Shown here: in pieces, positions 8,750 through 17,960 of the stretch | Layout of the letters: the number at the start of each line of letters is the position of its first letter | Position numbering within the stretch: position 1 is the stretch's first letter | Source of the DNA: an uncultured Prevotellaceae bacterium | Lineage (GTDB): Bacteria > Bacteroidota > Bacteroidia > Bacteroidales > Bacteroidaceae | Reading direction: 5' to 3' | Assembly: GCA_900314985.1 (NCBI GenBank) | Contig: OMXL01000018.1 | Location: 1-43,754 of the forward strand | DNA length: 43,754 nt | Program-made: the position numbers and the translations under genes | The notes under the pieces: model-generated | The model's database searches: none | Seen by the model: only the letters and a program-made list of their open reading frames with translations | What the model was told of the DNA's origin: nothing

Positions 8750-11077
8750 TTAGAAGTCCATCTTGTCGAGTGCATCAGAGAAGTCCTTTGGCTCGTTGTT
8801 CTCTGCGGGAGCCTGATACTCATCATTGCGCTCACGACGCTCAGGACGAGGACGACGCTCACCACGCTCAGGACGAGGGCGACGATCGCCACGCTCACCA
8901 CGCTCGGGGCGCTCACGACGACGCTGCTGAGGCTCTACATAGTCGGCAGGCTTCTCAATGAGTACACGGTGAGAGAGCTTGAACTTACCAGTCTTAGGAT
9001 CAATCTCCAGGAGCTTTACCTGAATCTTGTCACCCTCCTTGATACCAGCTTCCTCGACAGTCTCCAGACGCTTCCAGTCAATCTCAGAGATGTGGAGCAG
9101 ACCGTCCTTGCCAGGCATGAACTCTACGAAGCAGCCGTAAGGCATGATGCTGCGAACAGTACCCTCGTAAACCTCACCAATCTCGGGGATGGCAACGATA
9201 GCCTTGATCTTAGCCAGTGCGGCATCGATACTCTCCTTGTTAGGAGCGCTAACCTGTACCTTACCAACGCCATCAATCTCGTCGATAGTGATAGTAGCAC
9301 CGGTATCCTCCTGCATCTGCTGGATAATCTTACCACCAGGGCCAATGACAGCACCAATGAACTCCTTAGGAATCTCGATCTGAACGATGCGAGGAACCTG
9401 AGGCTTCAGTTCAGCGCGTGGCTCAGCGATAGTATCAGTAATGCACTTCAGGATGTGCTCACGACCAGCCTTAGCCTGCATCAGCGCCTTCTCCAAAATA
9501 TCGAATGACAGACCGTCGCACTTGATATCCATCTGAGTAGCGGTCAGACCGTCCTTAGTACCAGTGGTCTTGAAGTCCATATCACCCAGGTGGTCCTCAT
9601 CGCCGAGGATATCAGATAGTACAGCGTACTTGTCCTCACCAGGATTCTTAATCAGACCCATAGCGATACCAGAAACGGGCTTCTTCATGGGAACACCAGC
9701 ATCCATCAGAGCCAGCGTACCAGCACAAACGGTAGCCATTGATGAAGAACCGTTAGACTCCATGATCTGGCTTACTACACGAACGGTGTAGGGGAAGTCA
9801 GCAGGAATCATCTCCTTCAGACCACGCCATGCCAAATGACCGTGACCAATCTCACGACGACCTACGCCACGCTGTGCCTTAGCCTCACCCGTACAGAATG
9901 GGGGGAAGTTGTAGTGCAGCAGGAAGCGCTGGTAGCTCTTGTCGAGTACATCGTCAACGAGTTTCTCGTCGAGCTTGGTACCCAGGGTAACGGTAGTCAG
10001 TGACTGTGTCTCACCACGGGTGAAGATAGAACTTCCGTGAGGCATGGGCAGTGGAGAAACCTCGCACCAGATAGGACGAATCTCGTCAGTCTTACGACCA
10101 TCGAGACGGATACCCTCATCGAGGATGCAACGGCGCATAGCGTCGCGCTCTACGTCGTGGTAGTAGCGGTCCATCATGGCATATTTCTCTTCCAGCTCGT
10201 CTTCAGTCAGGTCGGCATGCTCAGCGGCATACTTCTCCTTGAAGTCAGCCAAAATCTTCTCGAAGGCCTCAGCACGGGCGTGCTTCTCGAGAGCCTGCTT
10301 GGTAACATCGTAGGCGGGCTGATAGAGCTCCTTGTTCATGCGCTCGCGAAGCTCCTCGTCGTTGACCTCGTGGTCGTACTCGCGCTTCACATCCTTGCCG
10401 AGCTCCTTGCTCAGCTCAGCCTGCAGCTCACACATGGGCTTGATAGCATCCATGGCTGCCTTCAGGGCACCGAGCAGATCCTGCTCTGATACTTCCTTCA
10501 TCTCACCTTCTACCATCATGATGTTCTCAGCAGAGGCACCGACCATGATGTCCATATCGGCCTCCTTCATCTGCTCGAAGGTAGGATCGATAACGTACTG
10601 ACCGTTGATACGGGCTACGCGCACCTCAGAGATGGGGCACTCGAAGGGAATATCTGAACATGCCAGCGCGGCTGATGCTGCAAAACCTGCCAAAGCATCG
10701 GGCTGGTCAACACCATCGGCGCTGAACAGCATTACGTTGACATAAACTTCTGCGTGATAGTTAGAGGGGAACAGCGGACGGAGCACGCGGTCAACCAGAC
10801 GGCTCGTCAGAATCTCATTGTCAGAGGCCTTACCCTCGCGTTTGGTGAAGCCACCGGGGAAACGACCTGCGGCGGCGTACTGCTCTCTGTAGTCAACCTG
10901 CAGAGGCATGAAATCTGTTCCGGGAACTGCATCTTTTGCGGCACAAACAGTAGCCAGCAGTACAGTGTTGTTCATGCGAAGCATCACACTGCCATCGGCC
11001 TGCTTTGCCACTTTCCCGGTCTCAATTGTGATGGTTCTTCCATCAGGCAATTGAATACTTTTCGTAATTACGTTCAT
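8750..11077 (-). CDS. pnp: Polyribonucleotide nucleotidyltransferase (PNPase)
   Basis: A phosphate-dependent 3'-5' exoribonuclease, 775 aa, with the standard order. The first RNase PH domain starts near residue 10 ([24 protein letters not shown]), followed by the helical linker. The second RNase PH domain lies near 320-550 ([35 protein letters not shown]). The KH domain has [15 protein letters not shown] near 580 and the S1 domain has [17 protein letters not shown] near 650. The tail is unusually rich in Arg, Glu, Pro and Gly ([18 protein letters not shown]), as in other Bacteroidetes PNPases, and ends [10 protein letters not shown]. It is divergent from the thioredoxin-fold lipoprotein/ruvB operon. 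Confidence 0.97.
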   Translation of the reverse strand: MNVITKSIQLPDGRTITIETGKVAKQADGSVMLRMNNTVLLATVCAAKDAVPGTDFMPLQVDYREQYAAAGRFPGGFTKREGKASDNEILTSRLVDRVLRPLFPSNYHAEVYVNVMLFSADGVDQPDALAGFAASAALACSDIPFECPISEVRVARINGQYVIDPTFEQMKEADMDIMVGASAENIMMVEGEMKEVSEQDLLGALKAAMDAIKPMCELQAELSKELGKDVKREYDHEVNDEELRERMNKELYQPAYDVTKQALEKHARAEAFEKILADFKEKYAAEHADLTEDELEEKYAMMDRYYHDVERDAMRRCILDEGIRLDGRKTDEIRPIWCEVSPLPMPHGSSIFTRGETQSLTTVTLGTKLDEKLVDDVLDKSYQRFLLHYNFPPFCTGEAKAQRGVGRREIGHGHLAWRGLKEMIPADFPYTVRVVSQIMESNGSSSMATVCAGTLALMDAGVPMKKPVSGIAMGLIKNPGEDKYAVLSDILGDEDHLGDMDFKTTGTKDGLTATQMDIKCDGLSFDILEKALMQAKAGREHILKCITDTIAEPRAELKPQVPRIVQIEIPKEFIGAVIGPGGKIIQQMQEDTGATITIDEIDGVGKVQVSAPNKESIDAALAKIKAIVAIPEIGEVYEGTVRSIMPYGCFVEFMPGKDGLLHISEIDWKRLETVEEAGIKEGDKIQVKLLEIDPKTGKFKLSHRVLIEKPADYVEPQQRRRERPERGERGDRRPRPERGERRPRPERRERNDEYQAPAENNEPKDFSDALDKMDF

Positions 11078-11133
11078 CTTAAATTAAACATCTAAAAAAA
11101 TAAAAAATCTGCGACTTGGCGCAAAAAACTGTG

Positions 11134-11141
11134 CAAAGGTA
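11134..11141 (-). promoter_or_regulatory. -7 promoter element of pnp
   Basis: The minus strand reads TACCTTTG, 56 nt before the pnp ATG. The -33 region is weak. Confidence 0.6.
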
Positions 11142-11181
11142 CACATTATTATAATAATAAACGAATATTCCCCTTGGAATT

Positions 11182-11212
11182 ATTGTTTTTTAGGAAAAAA
11201 GGTGTACCTTTG
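11182..11212 (+). promoter_or_regulatory. Promoter of the thioredoxin-fold/ruvB/coaD/ybeY operon
   Basis: ATTG at 11182-11185, 19 nt, then TACCTTTG at 11205-11212. Transcription starting near 11217 rules out the GTG at 11202 as start of the first gene. Confidence 0.7.
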
Positions 11213-11240
11213 CATTCAAAATCGAAAACAAGCAAATAAA

Positions 11241-12383
11241 ATGAAGAAATACGTATTGATTGCTGTGGCAGCATTGGCCATGGTATCGTGTAGCGAGAAG
11301 AAGTTCCATGTAGAGGGCTCTATCAGCAATGCTAAGGACTCGTTGCTCCTCTTAGAGAATGTGGGTATTGAAGACATTACCGTTGTCGACTCTGTTCGTT
11401 TGGATGAAGACGGAACGTTCAGCTTTAGCGGTGATGCTCAGGAGGCTCCAGAGTTCTATCGCTTGCGCATTGCAGGTCAGATTATCAATGTCTCTATCGA
11501 CTCTACTGAGACTGTTACCATCAAGGCCAAATACCCACAGATGGCTACTGATTACGAGGTAAGCGGTTCTGACAACTGTTTGAAAATCAAGGAGCTGTCT
11601 CTCAAACAGATTGCTCTGCGCCAGCGTGCCATCGCTATCAGCGAAAACGAAGACCTGACCGTACAGGCTACCAATGACAGCATCTACAACATGGTTCGCC
11701 AATACAAAGAGGAAATCAAGAAGGACTACATCTACGCAGAGCCTGGTAAGGCCTATGCCTATTTTGCACTCTTCCAGACATTGGGCGACATGCTGCTCTT
11801 CAATCCTCGTGCCGACCGTGAGGACATCAAGGCTTTTGCTGCCGTAGCCACCAGTTGGGACAGCTATTATCCCAATTCTGCACGCGGTGCCAATCTACAC
11901 AACATTGCCATTGAAGGCATGAACAATATCCGCATCAATGATGCTGCCCGTGCACAGACCATCGATGCCAGCAAGGTATCATCTGCTGGTATTATCGACA
12001 TCGCCCTGCGCGACAACAAAGGCAAACAGCGCAAGTTGTCTGAGCTGAAAGGCAAGGTGGTACTGCTTGACTTCCACGTCTTTGCTACTGAGGATTCACC
12101 TGCCCGCATTCTCCTGCTCCGTGAGCTCTACAACAAATACCACGCTCAGGGTTTGGAAATCTATCAGGTTAGCATCGACCCCGATGAGCACTTCTGGAAG
12201 CAGCAGACTGCCGCACTGCCATGGATTAATGTTCGCGATGACGGAGGCTTGCAATCTCAGAGTCTGGCACTCTATAACGTACAGGCCATTCCTGACTACT
12301 TCCTCATCGACCGTGGCAACAACATCGTAGGTCGCGCGCAGAACATCAAAGACTTAGAAGAGACCATCAAAAGCCTGTTGTAA
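11241..12383 (+). CDS. DUF4369/thioredoxin-fold (TlpA-like) lipoprotein lacking the CXXC motif
   Basis: A 380-aa periplasm-facing lipoprotein: MKKYVLIAVAALAMVSC gives signal peptide and lipobox. Residues about 18-115 match the DUF4369 beta domain common in Bacteroidetes (FHVEGSISNAKDSLLLLEN, SVRLDEDGTFSFSG). The last 140 residues are a TlpA/AhpC-type thioredoxin fold (LSELKGKVVLLDFHVFATED, YQVSIDPDEHFWKQQ, IPDYFLIDRGNNIVGRA). Where active TlpA proteins have WCxPC this one has FATEDSPAR, so both redox cysteines are gone and a thiol oxidoreductase role is unlikely. The cis-Pro is kept (AIPDYFL). The start at 11241 follows from the promoter and the signal peptide. The next gene, ruvB, starts 4 nt after the stop. 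Confidence 0.85.
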   Translation: MKKYVLIAVAALAMVSCSEKKFHVEGSISNAKDSLLLLENVGIEDITVVDSVRLDEDGTFSFSGDAQEAPEFYRLRIAGQIINVSIDSTETVTIKAKYPQMATDYEVSGSDNCLKIKELSLKQIALRQRAIAISENEDLTVQATNDSIYNMVRQYKEEIKKDYIYAEPGKAYAYFALFQTLGDMLLFNPRADREDIKAFAAVATSWDSYYPNSARGANLHNIAIEGMNNIRINDAARAQTIDASKVSSAGIIDIALRDNKGKQRKLSELKGKVVLLDFHVFATEDSPARILLLRELYNKYHAQGLEIYQVSIDPDEHFWKQQTAALPWINVRDDGGLQSQSLALYNVQAIPDYFLIDRGNNIVGRAQNIKDLEETIKSLL

Positions 12384-12386
12384 AGC

Positions 12387-13424
12387 ATGACAGACGAAGA
12401 TTTTGATATCAGAGAACAGCAGTTGTCGTCGAGCGAGAAAGAGTTCGAGAACGCGCTGCGCCCGCTGGCATTCAACGATTTCAGCGGTCAGCAGCAGGTT
12501 GTCGAGAACCTGGAAGTGTTCGTCGAGGCTGCCAAATATCGTGGCGAGCCCCTCGACCACGTCTTGCTGCACGGTCCTCCCGGATTGGGTAAGACAACGC
12601 TATCTAATATCATTGCCAACGAGTTAGGCGTGGGCTTTAAGATTACCTCTGGACCCGTGCTCGACAAGCCTGGCGATCTGGCAGGTATCCTGACATCACT
12701 GGAGAAGAACGACGTGCTGTTCATCGACGAGATTCACCGCTTGTCACCTGTTGTCGAGGAGTACCTCTATTCAGCCATGGAGGACTATCGCATCGACATC
12801 ATGATTGACAAGGGTCCCTCGGCACGCTCCATACAGATTGACCTCAACCCATTCACGTTGGTGGGTGCTACCACGCGTAGTGGTCTGTTGACAGCCCCTC
12901 TGCGTGCCCGTTTTGGTATCAATATGCACCTGCAGTACTACGATCCTGAGACACTGCAGAAGATTATCGAGCGCTCAGCCAGCATCCTGCGAGTACCCAT
13001 CACCACCGATGCTTCACTGGAGATAGCACGCCGCTCTCGTGGTACGCCCCGTATTGCCAACGCTCTGTTGCGCCGTGTTCGCGACTTCGCACAGGTCAAA
13101 GGTACAGGCAGCATCGATTCTAACATTACGAAGATAGCTCTGAAGGCGCTGAATATTGACCAGTACGGTCTCGACGAGATTGACAACCGCATACTGCTCA
13201 CCATCATCGACAAGTTCCGTGGTGGTCCTGTAGGCATTACCACTATCGCCACAGCTATTGGTGAGGACGCTGGTACTGTCGAGGAGGTCTATGAGCCCTT
13301 CCTCATCATGGAGGGCTTCATCAAGCGCACCCCTCGTGGTCGCATGGCGACAGAACTGGCATACAAGCACTTCGGACGCAATCCGTATAGTGGCAACATC
13401 ATGGAACCAAATCTTTTCGAATGA
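12387..13424 (+). CDS. ruvB: Holliday junction branch-migration helicase RuvB
   Basis: The motor of the RuvABC complex, driving Holliday-junction branch migration with ATP. It is 345 aa, a typical length. It opens [18 protein letters not shown], with Walker [11 protein letters not shown] near residue 62, Walker [11 protein letters not shown] near 113, sensor [18 protein letters not shown] near 160, the arginine finger region [17 protein letters not shown], and a C-terminal winged helix with [17 protein letters not shown]. Only 3 nt separate it from the upstream lipoprotein gene, and its stop overlaps the coaD start (ATGA). Confidence 0.97.
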   Translation: MTDEDFDIREQQLSSSEKEFENALRPLAFNDFSGQQQVVENLEVFVEAAKYRGEPLDHVLLHGPPGLGKTTLSNIIANELGVGFKITSGPVLDKPGDLAGILTSLEKNDVLFIDEIHRLSPVVEEYLYSAMEDYRIDIMIDKGPSARSIQIDLNPFTLVGATTRSGLLTAPLRARFGINMHLQYYDPETLQKIIERSASILRVPITTDASLEIARRSRGTPRIANALLRRVRDFAQVKGTGSIDSNITKIALKALNIDQYGLDEIDNRILLTIIDKFRGGPVGITTIATAIGEDAGTVEEVYEPFLIMEGFIKRTPRGRMATELAYKHFGRNPYSGNIMEPNLFE

Positions 13425-13873
13425 GGACAGGAATATTTGTAGGCAGCTTCAACCCCTTTACAGTAGGTCACGACAATATCGTGACCAGAGCCCTACCGCT
13501 CTTCGATCGCCTGGTTATTGGCGTGGTGGGCGATCAGGTGCATAAGCCCGACATGCCCAGTGCTGAGGAGCGCATGGCAGCCATCCGCGATCTCTATCGC
13601 GATGAGCCACGCATTGAGGTCAAGCCCTATTATGGTCTGGCTGTCGACTTTGCCCGTGCAGAAAACGCCCATTTCATCGTGAAAGGTGTGCGCTCTATCA
13701 AGGACTTTGAATACGAGCGCGAACAGGCCGACATCAATCGCCAGCTCAGTGGTGTAGAGACCATCCTACTCTATTCCGAACCGCAATTCTCATCCATTTC
13801 ATCGACCATGGTGCGCGAACTGCAGCACTTCGGTGTCGATGTTTCTCCCTATCTCCCCCATAAAACCCATTAG
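13421..13873 (+). CDS. coaD: Phosphopantetheine adenylyltransferase
   Basis: Fourth step of coenzyme A synthesis, making dephospho-CoA from 4'-phosphopantetheine and ATP. It is 150 aa. The nucleotidyltransferase fold is clear: [17 protein letters not shown] contains the (T/H)xGH motif, followed by [36 protein letters not shown], and the second signature ISSTMVRE near residue 128. The gene overlaps ruvB by 4 nt, so translation is probably coupled. The last residues (HKTH) and the stop fall inside a run of CCCAT repeats. Confidence 0.96.
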   Translation: MRTGIFVGSFNPFTVGHDNIVTRALPLFDRLVIGVVGDQVHKPDMPSAEERMAAIRDLYRDEPRIEVKPYYGLAVDFARAENAHFIVKGVRSIKDFEYEREQADINRQLSGVETILLYSEPQFSSISSTMVRELQHFGVDVSPYLPHKTH

Positions 13874-13885
13874 ACCCATTTGCCC

Positions 13886-14296
13886 ATGATAACTTACAGC
13901 TCAGAAAACGTCCGATTCCCCAACATCAAGCGCCGCGAGACCACCGCGTGGATTCGTCGTGTGGCTGCCACCTATGGCAAGAAAGTCGGTGAGGTTGGCT
14001 ACCTATTCTGCGACGACGAGCACATCCTCGCTGTCAACCGCGAATACCTGCAGCACGACTACTATACGGACATTATCACCTTCGACTACTGCGAAGGCGA
14101 TGTGCTCAATGGCGACCTCGTTATCTCACTGGATACCGTGCGCACCAATGCCGAACTCTTCCATAAAGATTACGATGAAGAGCTCCACCGCGTCATCATC
14201 CACGGCATTCTCCACCTCTGCGGCCAGAACGACAAGGGGCCTGGCGAGCGCGAGCAGATGGAGGCAGCAGAGAACCGTGCCTTAGCGTTGCGCTAA
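13886..14296 (+). CDS. ybeY: Endoribonuclease YbeY (16S rRNA maturation)
   Basis: A metal-dependent RNase needed for 16S rRNA 3'-end processing and ribosome quality control, 136 aa from ATG 13886 (MITYSSENV). A TTG at 13880 would add two residues and is less likely. The signature region is HRVIIHGILHLCGQNDKGPGE: two His ligands are present, but the third, which is His in the usual HGxLHLxGYDH, is replaced in a GQND context. As far as I recall other Bacteroidetes YbeY proteins share this variant, so it is probably active. DIITFDY and GDLVISLDTV also match the family. It is the last gene of the operon. Confidence 0.93.
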   Translation: MITYSSENVRFPNIKRRETTAWIRRVAATYGKKVGEVGYLFCDDEHILAVNREYLQHDYYTDIITFDYCEGDVLNGDLVISLDTVRTNAELFHKDYDEELHRVIIHGILHLCGQNDKGPGEREQMEAAENRALALR

Positions 14297-14313
14297 CGCG
14301 CTTTTAGCTGGCT

Positions 14314-14334
14314 GCTTGCGGTTATTCCGCAAGC
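14314..14334. repeat. Short hairpin between convergent ybeY and LOG genes
   Basis: GCTTGCGG (14314-14321) pairs perfectly with CCGCAAGC (14327-14334) around 5 nt that include the LOG stop codon. There is no T run on either side, so it may stop transcription poorly. It could act as a 3'-end stabiliser. Confidence 0.4.
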
Positions 14335-14855
14335 AAATCCCCCATTTCATCGAGATTATTGGCCACGCAGATATAGTCTCTCCATTGACCACGCACCATT
14401 CCTCGCTGCTGCAAGTCGTCGAGCATGCGGATGGTGCTATCCCAGAATCCTTTCATATTATAGAGTATCACTCGCTTGTGGTGATAGCCGATGGTGTATG
14501 ATGCCGCCACGGTGAACACCTCGTCGAGTGTTCCCACGCCACCCGGCAGTGCGATAAAAACGTCGCTTTCATCGAGCATCAGCTGTTTGCGCTCACTCAG
14601 ATTGTTGCATGTCAGCACGCGGTCGTTATACTGCGACGTGCGCCCTGTAGCCTCAACTATCGAGGGCACCACCCCCAGCGTCTTGCCACCCGCTTCCTTG
14701 ACAGCCTTGGCAAGACACTCCATCAGTCCTTGGTTCACTCCGCCAAAGACAATCACATGACCATTCTTTGCTGCCCATCGTCCCAGCTCCTCAGTCTGCA
14801 GGAAGAAGGCGGCATCAATCTGATTGTTTGCTGAACAAAAAACGCCAATATTCAT
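14322..14855 (-). CDS. LOG-family protein (TIGR00730), nucleotide phosphoribohydrolase
   Basis: A 177-aa Rossmann-like enzyme of the 'lysine decarboxylase-like' LOG family. Characterised members hydrolyse nucleoside monophosphates to base and ribose 5-phosphate. The start MNIGVFCSANNQID at 14855 suits the family, and 15 extra residues from the ATG at 14900 would lie upstream of the promoter. Motifs: VIVFGGVNQGLM (GGxxxGLM) and FIALPGGVGTLDEVF (PGGxGTxxE), both complete. It runs convergent to ybeY. Confidence 0.9.
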   Translation of the reverse strand: MNIGVFCSANNQIDAAFFLQTEELGRWAAKNGHVIVFGGVNQGLMECLAKAVKEAGGKTLGVVPSIVEATGRTSQYNDRVLTCNNLSERKQLMLDESDVFIALPGGVGTLDEVFTVAASYTIGYHHKRVILYNMKGFWDSTIRMLDDLQQRGMVRGQWRDYICVANNLDEMGDLLAE

Positions 14856-14877
14856 ATTTATTCTATTATTACTGTTA

Positions 14878-14885
14878 CAAAAGTA
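14878..14885 (-). promoter_or_regulatory. -7 promoter element of the LOG gene
   Basis: The minus strand reads TACTTTTG, giving a leader of roughly 20 nt to the ATG at 14855. This excludes the upstream ATG at 14900. The -33 match is poor. Confidence 0.55.
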
Positions 14886-15035
14886 CAGAATTATTTCCAT
14901 TCTCCATACACAATCCTCAAAGAATTTTGCAAACTGGGCTTGCAGAGCGTGTCAATACCACTATTTAAAGAATTGCTACCTGCCTGTGTATTAGCAACTT
15001 AACCATTTCTATCTGTGTCAATGGCATGATGGCTA

Positions 15036-15066
15036 TTGACAAGAGCTTTTTTATTTACTACCTTTG
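15036..15066 (+). promoter_or_regulatory. Promoter driving the structured leader or small RNA
   Basis: TTGAC at 15036-15040 and TACCTTTG at 15059-15066, with 20 nt between TTG and TAnnTTTG. No long ORF begins directly after it. The first thing transcribed is the hairpin at 15101-15163. Confidence 0.65.
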
Positions 15067-15071
15067 CATCG

Positions 15072-15170
15072 ACATACTTATCAATCAAGAGTGTTAATCC
15101 AACGGAATGGAGTCGCCAGTTGGTGTCAAGGGGCGCAAATGACAGGCAGCTGACGACTCCGTTATTAAAA
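15072..15170 (+). ncRNA. Putative structured RNA (small RNA or 5' leader)
   Basis: After the promoter, 15101-15163 folds as one long arm. AACGG (15101-15105) pairs with CCGTT (15159-15163); after a 5-nt bulge AGTCG (15111-15115) pairs with CGACT (15154-15158); CAGTTG (15117-15122) pairs with CAGCTG (15147-15152) with one G-U; TGTCA (15124-15128) pairs with TGACA (15140-15144); the loop is 11 nt. A run of A, not T, follows, so there is no intrinsic terminator. It also contains an 11-codon ORF from ATG 15107. I do not recognise a named RNA family. Transcript ends are inferred. Confidence 0.45.
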
Positions 15171-15217
15171 AAAGTATGAAAGATGAAAAAGAGAATGATT
15201 ATATCGAAAGAAATGGT

Positions 15218-15225
15218 TACCTTTG
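15218..15225 (+). promoter_or_regulatory. -7 promoter element of the Sel1-repeat gene
   Basis: TACCTTTG, 20 nt before the ATG pair at 15246/15249. It lies inside the longer reading frame from 15183, which argues for the later start. Confidence 0.6.
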
Positions 15226-15248
15226 CAGAATTAAACAAACAATCAATG

Positions 15249-17066
15249 ATGAAAAAAACAATATTGACACTGGTCGCTTTGCTGAGCATGGTTGCACAGT
15301 TCTCCTATGGCCAAAAGGAACTCTCAATTAAGGAAATGGAGGACTCTATGGCACTTGGCAATCTGAACATACAGGTTGATTTGGCCACAGAATACATTAC
15401 AGGCGAGAGGGTGAAGCAAGACCTTTCCAAGGCTTACTCATTGATACGTGATGCAGCCGAGAAAGGCAACCGCTACGGCCAGTTGATGCTTGGTGTATGC
15501 TACGAGGATGGCATTAGTGTAGAAAGGAACCTGGGCGAGTCGTTCAACTGGTTTAAGCGTTCAGCCGATCAGGGAAACGTTTTGGCACAATTCAAGGTTA
15601 GCCTATTCTATGAGCAAGGCATTGTGGTAGAACGCAATCTAAATAAAGCTTTTGAGTGGACTGCAAAATCTGCACAGCGCTATCCTTTAGCAAAGATATC
15701 GCTGGCTAAATACTACTTCAACGGATGGGGCACAGAGCCCGACAGGACTAAAGCTAAGCTACTTTTAGACAGTCTTAAAGTCGATGAAGAACTGGGCGAA
15801 CAAGTCTCTCAATATTGTAATATCATAGAGCGTGGCGACACTATGACTGCATACGGATTTCAATTCAGCTGGATACCAAGCATGCTTTTTGAATGGCAGA
15901 AAGGCAATGTGGATGATGCACAACTTACCGATATTACAGCATGGCAGTTAAATCTTGGCAGTATGTTTATCAGCCACTACGAGTGGGATTGGTCTGCCAT
16001 TTCTGCACAGGTATATTCGCAACCCAACAATATCGACATCATCGTTTATAAAATGCCAGAACCCGAGAAGATGCCGCTTTGTAGATATGTAGCTGCAGCC
16101 TTGGACCGCAACCAACACACAGTACGGTACTTCACACTTGAGCTTACAAATGGCGTTGAGGAAAATGTTAGTGACAAGAAACGATGGATGTTCTGCGGTG
16201 TGAGTAGCAACTTGTCGCATCTCAACTTCGGTCCATTCAATGGCAATGCTACTGAACAAGGTTTTTTGGAATATGTAAAAAAGAAACTGTCAAAAACAGA
16301 AAATGCCAAAACTGACCCAGAAGTGATTCAGACCATCAACGATAGTATCTGTGCTGAAGGTGCTGTACTCTATACTGCCGAACGCCTCAATTGGGTATCT
16401 ACTGATTCGGTGTTGGCACGCTATCGTCACGAAGACCTGGGCGGAAGCCTTATCTGGCAACCTACTGCCAGCACTTGGAGCGCCATCTTCTACGACAAGG
16501 ACAAGAAGAACTGTATTTTTGAATTGAAACTAAATACTATGAGTGGTGCAAACAGCCTCTCGTACGACATACGTCCATTAACAGAAGAGGAGCAGGTTCA
16601 GATAAAATTGAAACACACCATGTTAGACAACGCCTTCGAAAAGTATGGCGACCAGATCAAATATAACGAAAAAATCGGCAATCCCAATTTTGACTTTGTA
16701 CGCATCAATGATAACTTAATCCGTCTCTATGTACTTCAAGGCACTGTACAACCAAATACCATTCCATTCGGTAATGACTGTTCCATCGATTTTGATAATA
16801 GTGGTAATCCATTATGTTTTCGTAAATATCATCAATCGTTGATTGCTATCAAGACTGACGAAATTGATAAAGCCATATCAGTCGTGCATAGTCATCTTGC
16901 AGATAATCCTTATATCACCCCCACGGATGTATGCAATTTCCTCCTATACAGAGGTGAACTGGATGACAGTTATATCCTAAGCACAGCATTGGGTGGCTAC
17001 ATTATACACCATGCAGCAAACAACACTACCGAGTTTAAACCCGCAGAAATGATAGGTAAACCCTGA
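15249..17066 (+). CDS. Secreted Sel1-repeat protein with a C-terminal domain of unknown function
   Basis: About 605 aa. The start ATG 15249 (or 15246) gives a good signal peptide, MKKTILTLVALLSMVAQFSYG. A reading from ATG 15183 would place 22 odd residues before it and start upstream of the promoter. Residues about 35-185 carry four Sel1-type repeats, for example YGQLMLGVCYEDGISVERN, AQFKVSLFYEQGIVVERN and AKISLAKYYFNGWGTEPDR. Sel1 repeats are alpha-solenoids for protein binding. The last 400 residues match nothing I recognise. The stop overlaps the next start (TGATG), so the two are translated together. Base composition is AT-richer than the flanking housekeeping genes. Confidence 0.8.
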   Translation: MKKTILTLVALLSMVAQFSYGQKELSIKEMEDSMALGNLNIQVDLATEYITGERVKQDLSKAYSLIRDAAEKGNRYGQLMLGVCYEDGISVERNLGESFNWFKRSADQGNVLAQFKVSLFYEQGIVVERNLNKAFEWTAKSAQRYPLAKISLAKYYFNGWGTEPDRTKAKLLLDSLKVDEELGEQVSQYCNIIERGDTMTAYGFQFSWIPSMLFEWQKGNVDDAQLTDITAWQLNLGSMFISHYEWDWSAISAQVYSQPNNIDIIVYKMPEPEKMPLCRYVAAALDRNQHTVRYFTLELTNGVEENVSDKKRWMFCGVSSNLSHLNFGPFNGNATEQGFLEYVKKKLSKTENAKTDPEVIQTINDSICAEGAVLYTAERLNWVSTDSVLARYRHEDLGGSLIWQPTASTWSAIFYDKDKKNCIFELKLNTMSGANSLSYDIRPLTEEEQVQIKLKHTMLDNAFEKYGDQIKYNEKIGNPNFDFVRINDNLIRLYVLQGTVQPNTIPFGNDCSIDFDNSGNPLCFRKYHQSLIAIKTDEIDKAISVVHSHLADNPYITPTDVCNFLLYRGELDDSYILSTALGGYIIHHAANNTTEFKPAEMIGKP

Positions 17067-17890
17067 TGAAGAAAAATATTTGTTATTTGATGCTACTGTT
17101 GTTGATGGTTTCGTGCCAATTGACTGCAGATAGAACTATAGCTCAAAAGGATATATACGGCTTTTGGCAACTCGAAGGGGAAGTCAACAAGGAACTTCCG
17201 TGGAGTAAGATCGAGTTTATTAATGACTCTGATATTTGGATAGACCCCAGCCTGGATACTATCTATCACTATCGCCACTTTACTATAAATGGTGACTCGT
17301 TGATACTGACAGACCATCAGATGCAAGAGAGTATCTATAGAGTTGACCATTTGGAAGATAGTGATTTGGTGATTACTGATTTCAAGAATACTGGTGTTCA
17401 ACTGCATTTTCGCAAGTTTGTTGGTAAGTCTGCTGAAGGCGAATATATGATGGATGGTTGTCATACCAAGGTTTTCTCAGCGCGCGATCTTTCTCCTGAT
17501 TCCTTAGATGTCAATGTTAAGTCAGTACTTGTCAATGAGTATTACGAGTATGCTAAGAAGGAAATACATATCCTTAGCCGTCATGAGATACAAACGGCGA
17601 GAAGAATCTTAGAGTCTTATTTCGAAAACAAGGAATATCAAAATAAACTGGACAAAGACAGATACCCATATCCTTTCAATCAATATGTCAGGCAATACAC
17701 GGCCCATGTCGAAAACGGAGACATCATAGTGACAGTAAATCTTCTGAGGAGATGGTGTGCCTTTGACGGTTATACATCATTAAAGATGGATATCTACGAA
17801 GTCTGTGACGGTGGCCCCAGCTATGCGACAGCCGTAATTAATCTGACTAAGGGAGAAATCGTTTGGTTTATGACGAATGGGGAGGCATAG
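17066..17890 (+). CDS. Lipoprotein of unknown function, possible lipocalin-like N-terminus
   Basis: 274 aa. MKKNICYLMLLLLMVSCQ is a lipoprotein signal peptide with Cys at 17. Residues about 30-140 look like a small beta-barrel (IYGFWQLEGEV as the G-x-W opening of a lipocalin-like fold, then FTINGDSLILTDHQM). The second half is unlike anything I can name and includes a helical stretch (IQTARRILESYFENKEYQNK) followed by strands (GDIIVTVNLLRRW). It sits between a Sel1-repeat protein (1-nt overlap) and another lipoprotein. Confidence 0.7.
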   Translation: MKKNICYLMLLLLMVSCQLTADRTIAQKDIYGFWQLEGEVNKELPWSKIEFINDSDIWIDPSLDTIYHYRHFTINGDSLILTDHQMQESIYRVDHLEDSDLVITDFKNTGVQLHFRKFVGKSAEGEYMMDGCHTKVFSARDLSPDSLDVNVKSVLVNEYYEYAKKEIHILSRHEIQTARRILESYFENKEYQNKLDKDRYPYPFNQYVRQYTAHVENGDIIVTVNLLRRWCAFDGYTSLKMDIYEVCDGGPSYATAVINLTKGEIVWFMTNGEA

Positions 17891-17960
17891 AATCATAGTT
17901 GCATTTTTGATTCTTCGAGCAATATTTTTATTGAACATATTAAATTTAAACGATAGTCAT

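Noticed and set aside
11202-11240. N-terminal extension (GTG 11202) of the thioredoxin-fold lipoprotein
   Set aside because: It lies on the promoter and puts 13 residues before a perfect signal peptide.
13886-14296. YbeY inactivated by loss of the third His ligand
   Set aside because: The GQND variant appears, from memory, in other Bacteroidetes YbeY proteins, and the rest of the motif is intact. More likely a lineage variant.
15176-15331. A 51-codon ORF beginning at ATG 15176 ahead of and overlapping the Sel1 gene
   Set aside because: It spans the second promoter and the Sel1 signal-peptide coding region in another frame, with no start context.
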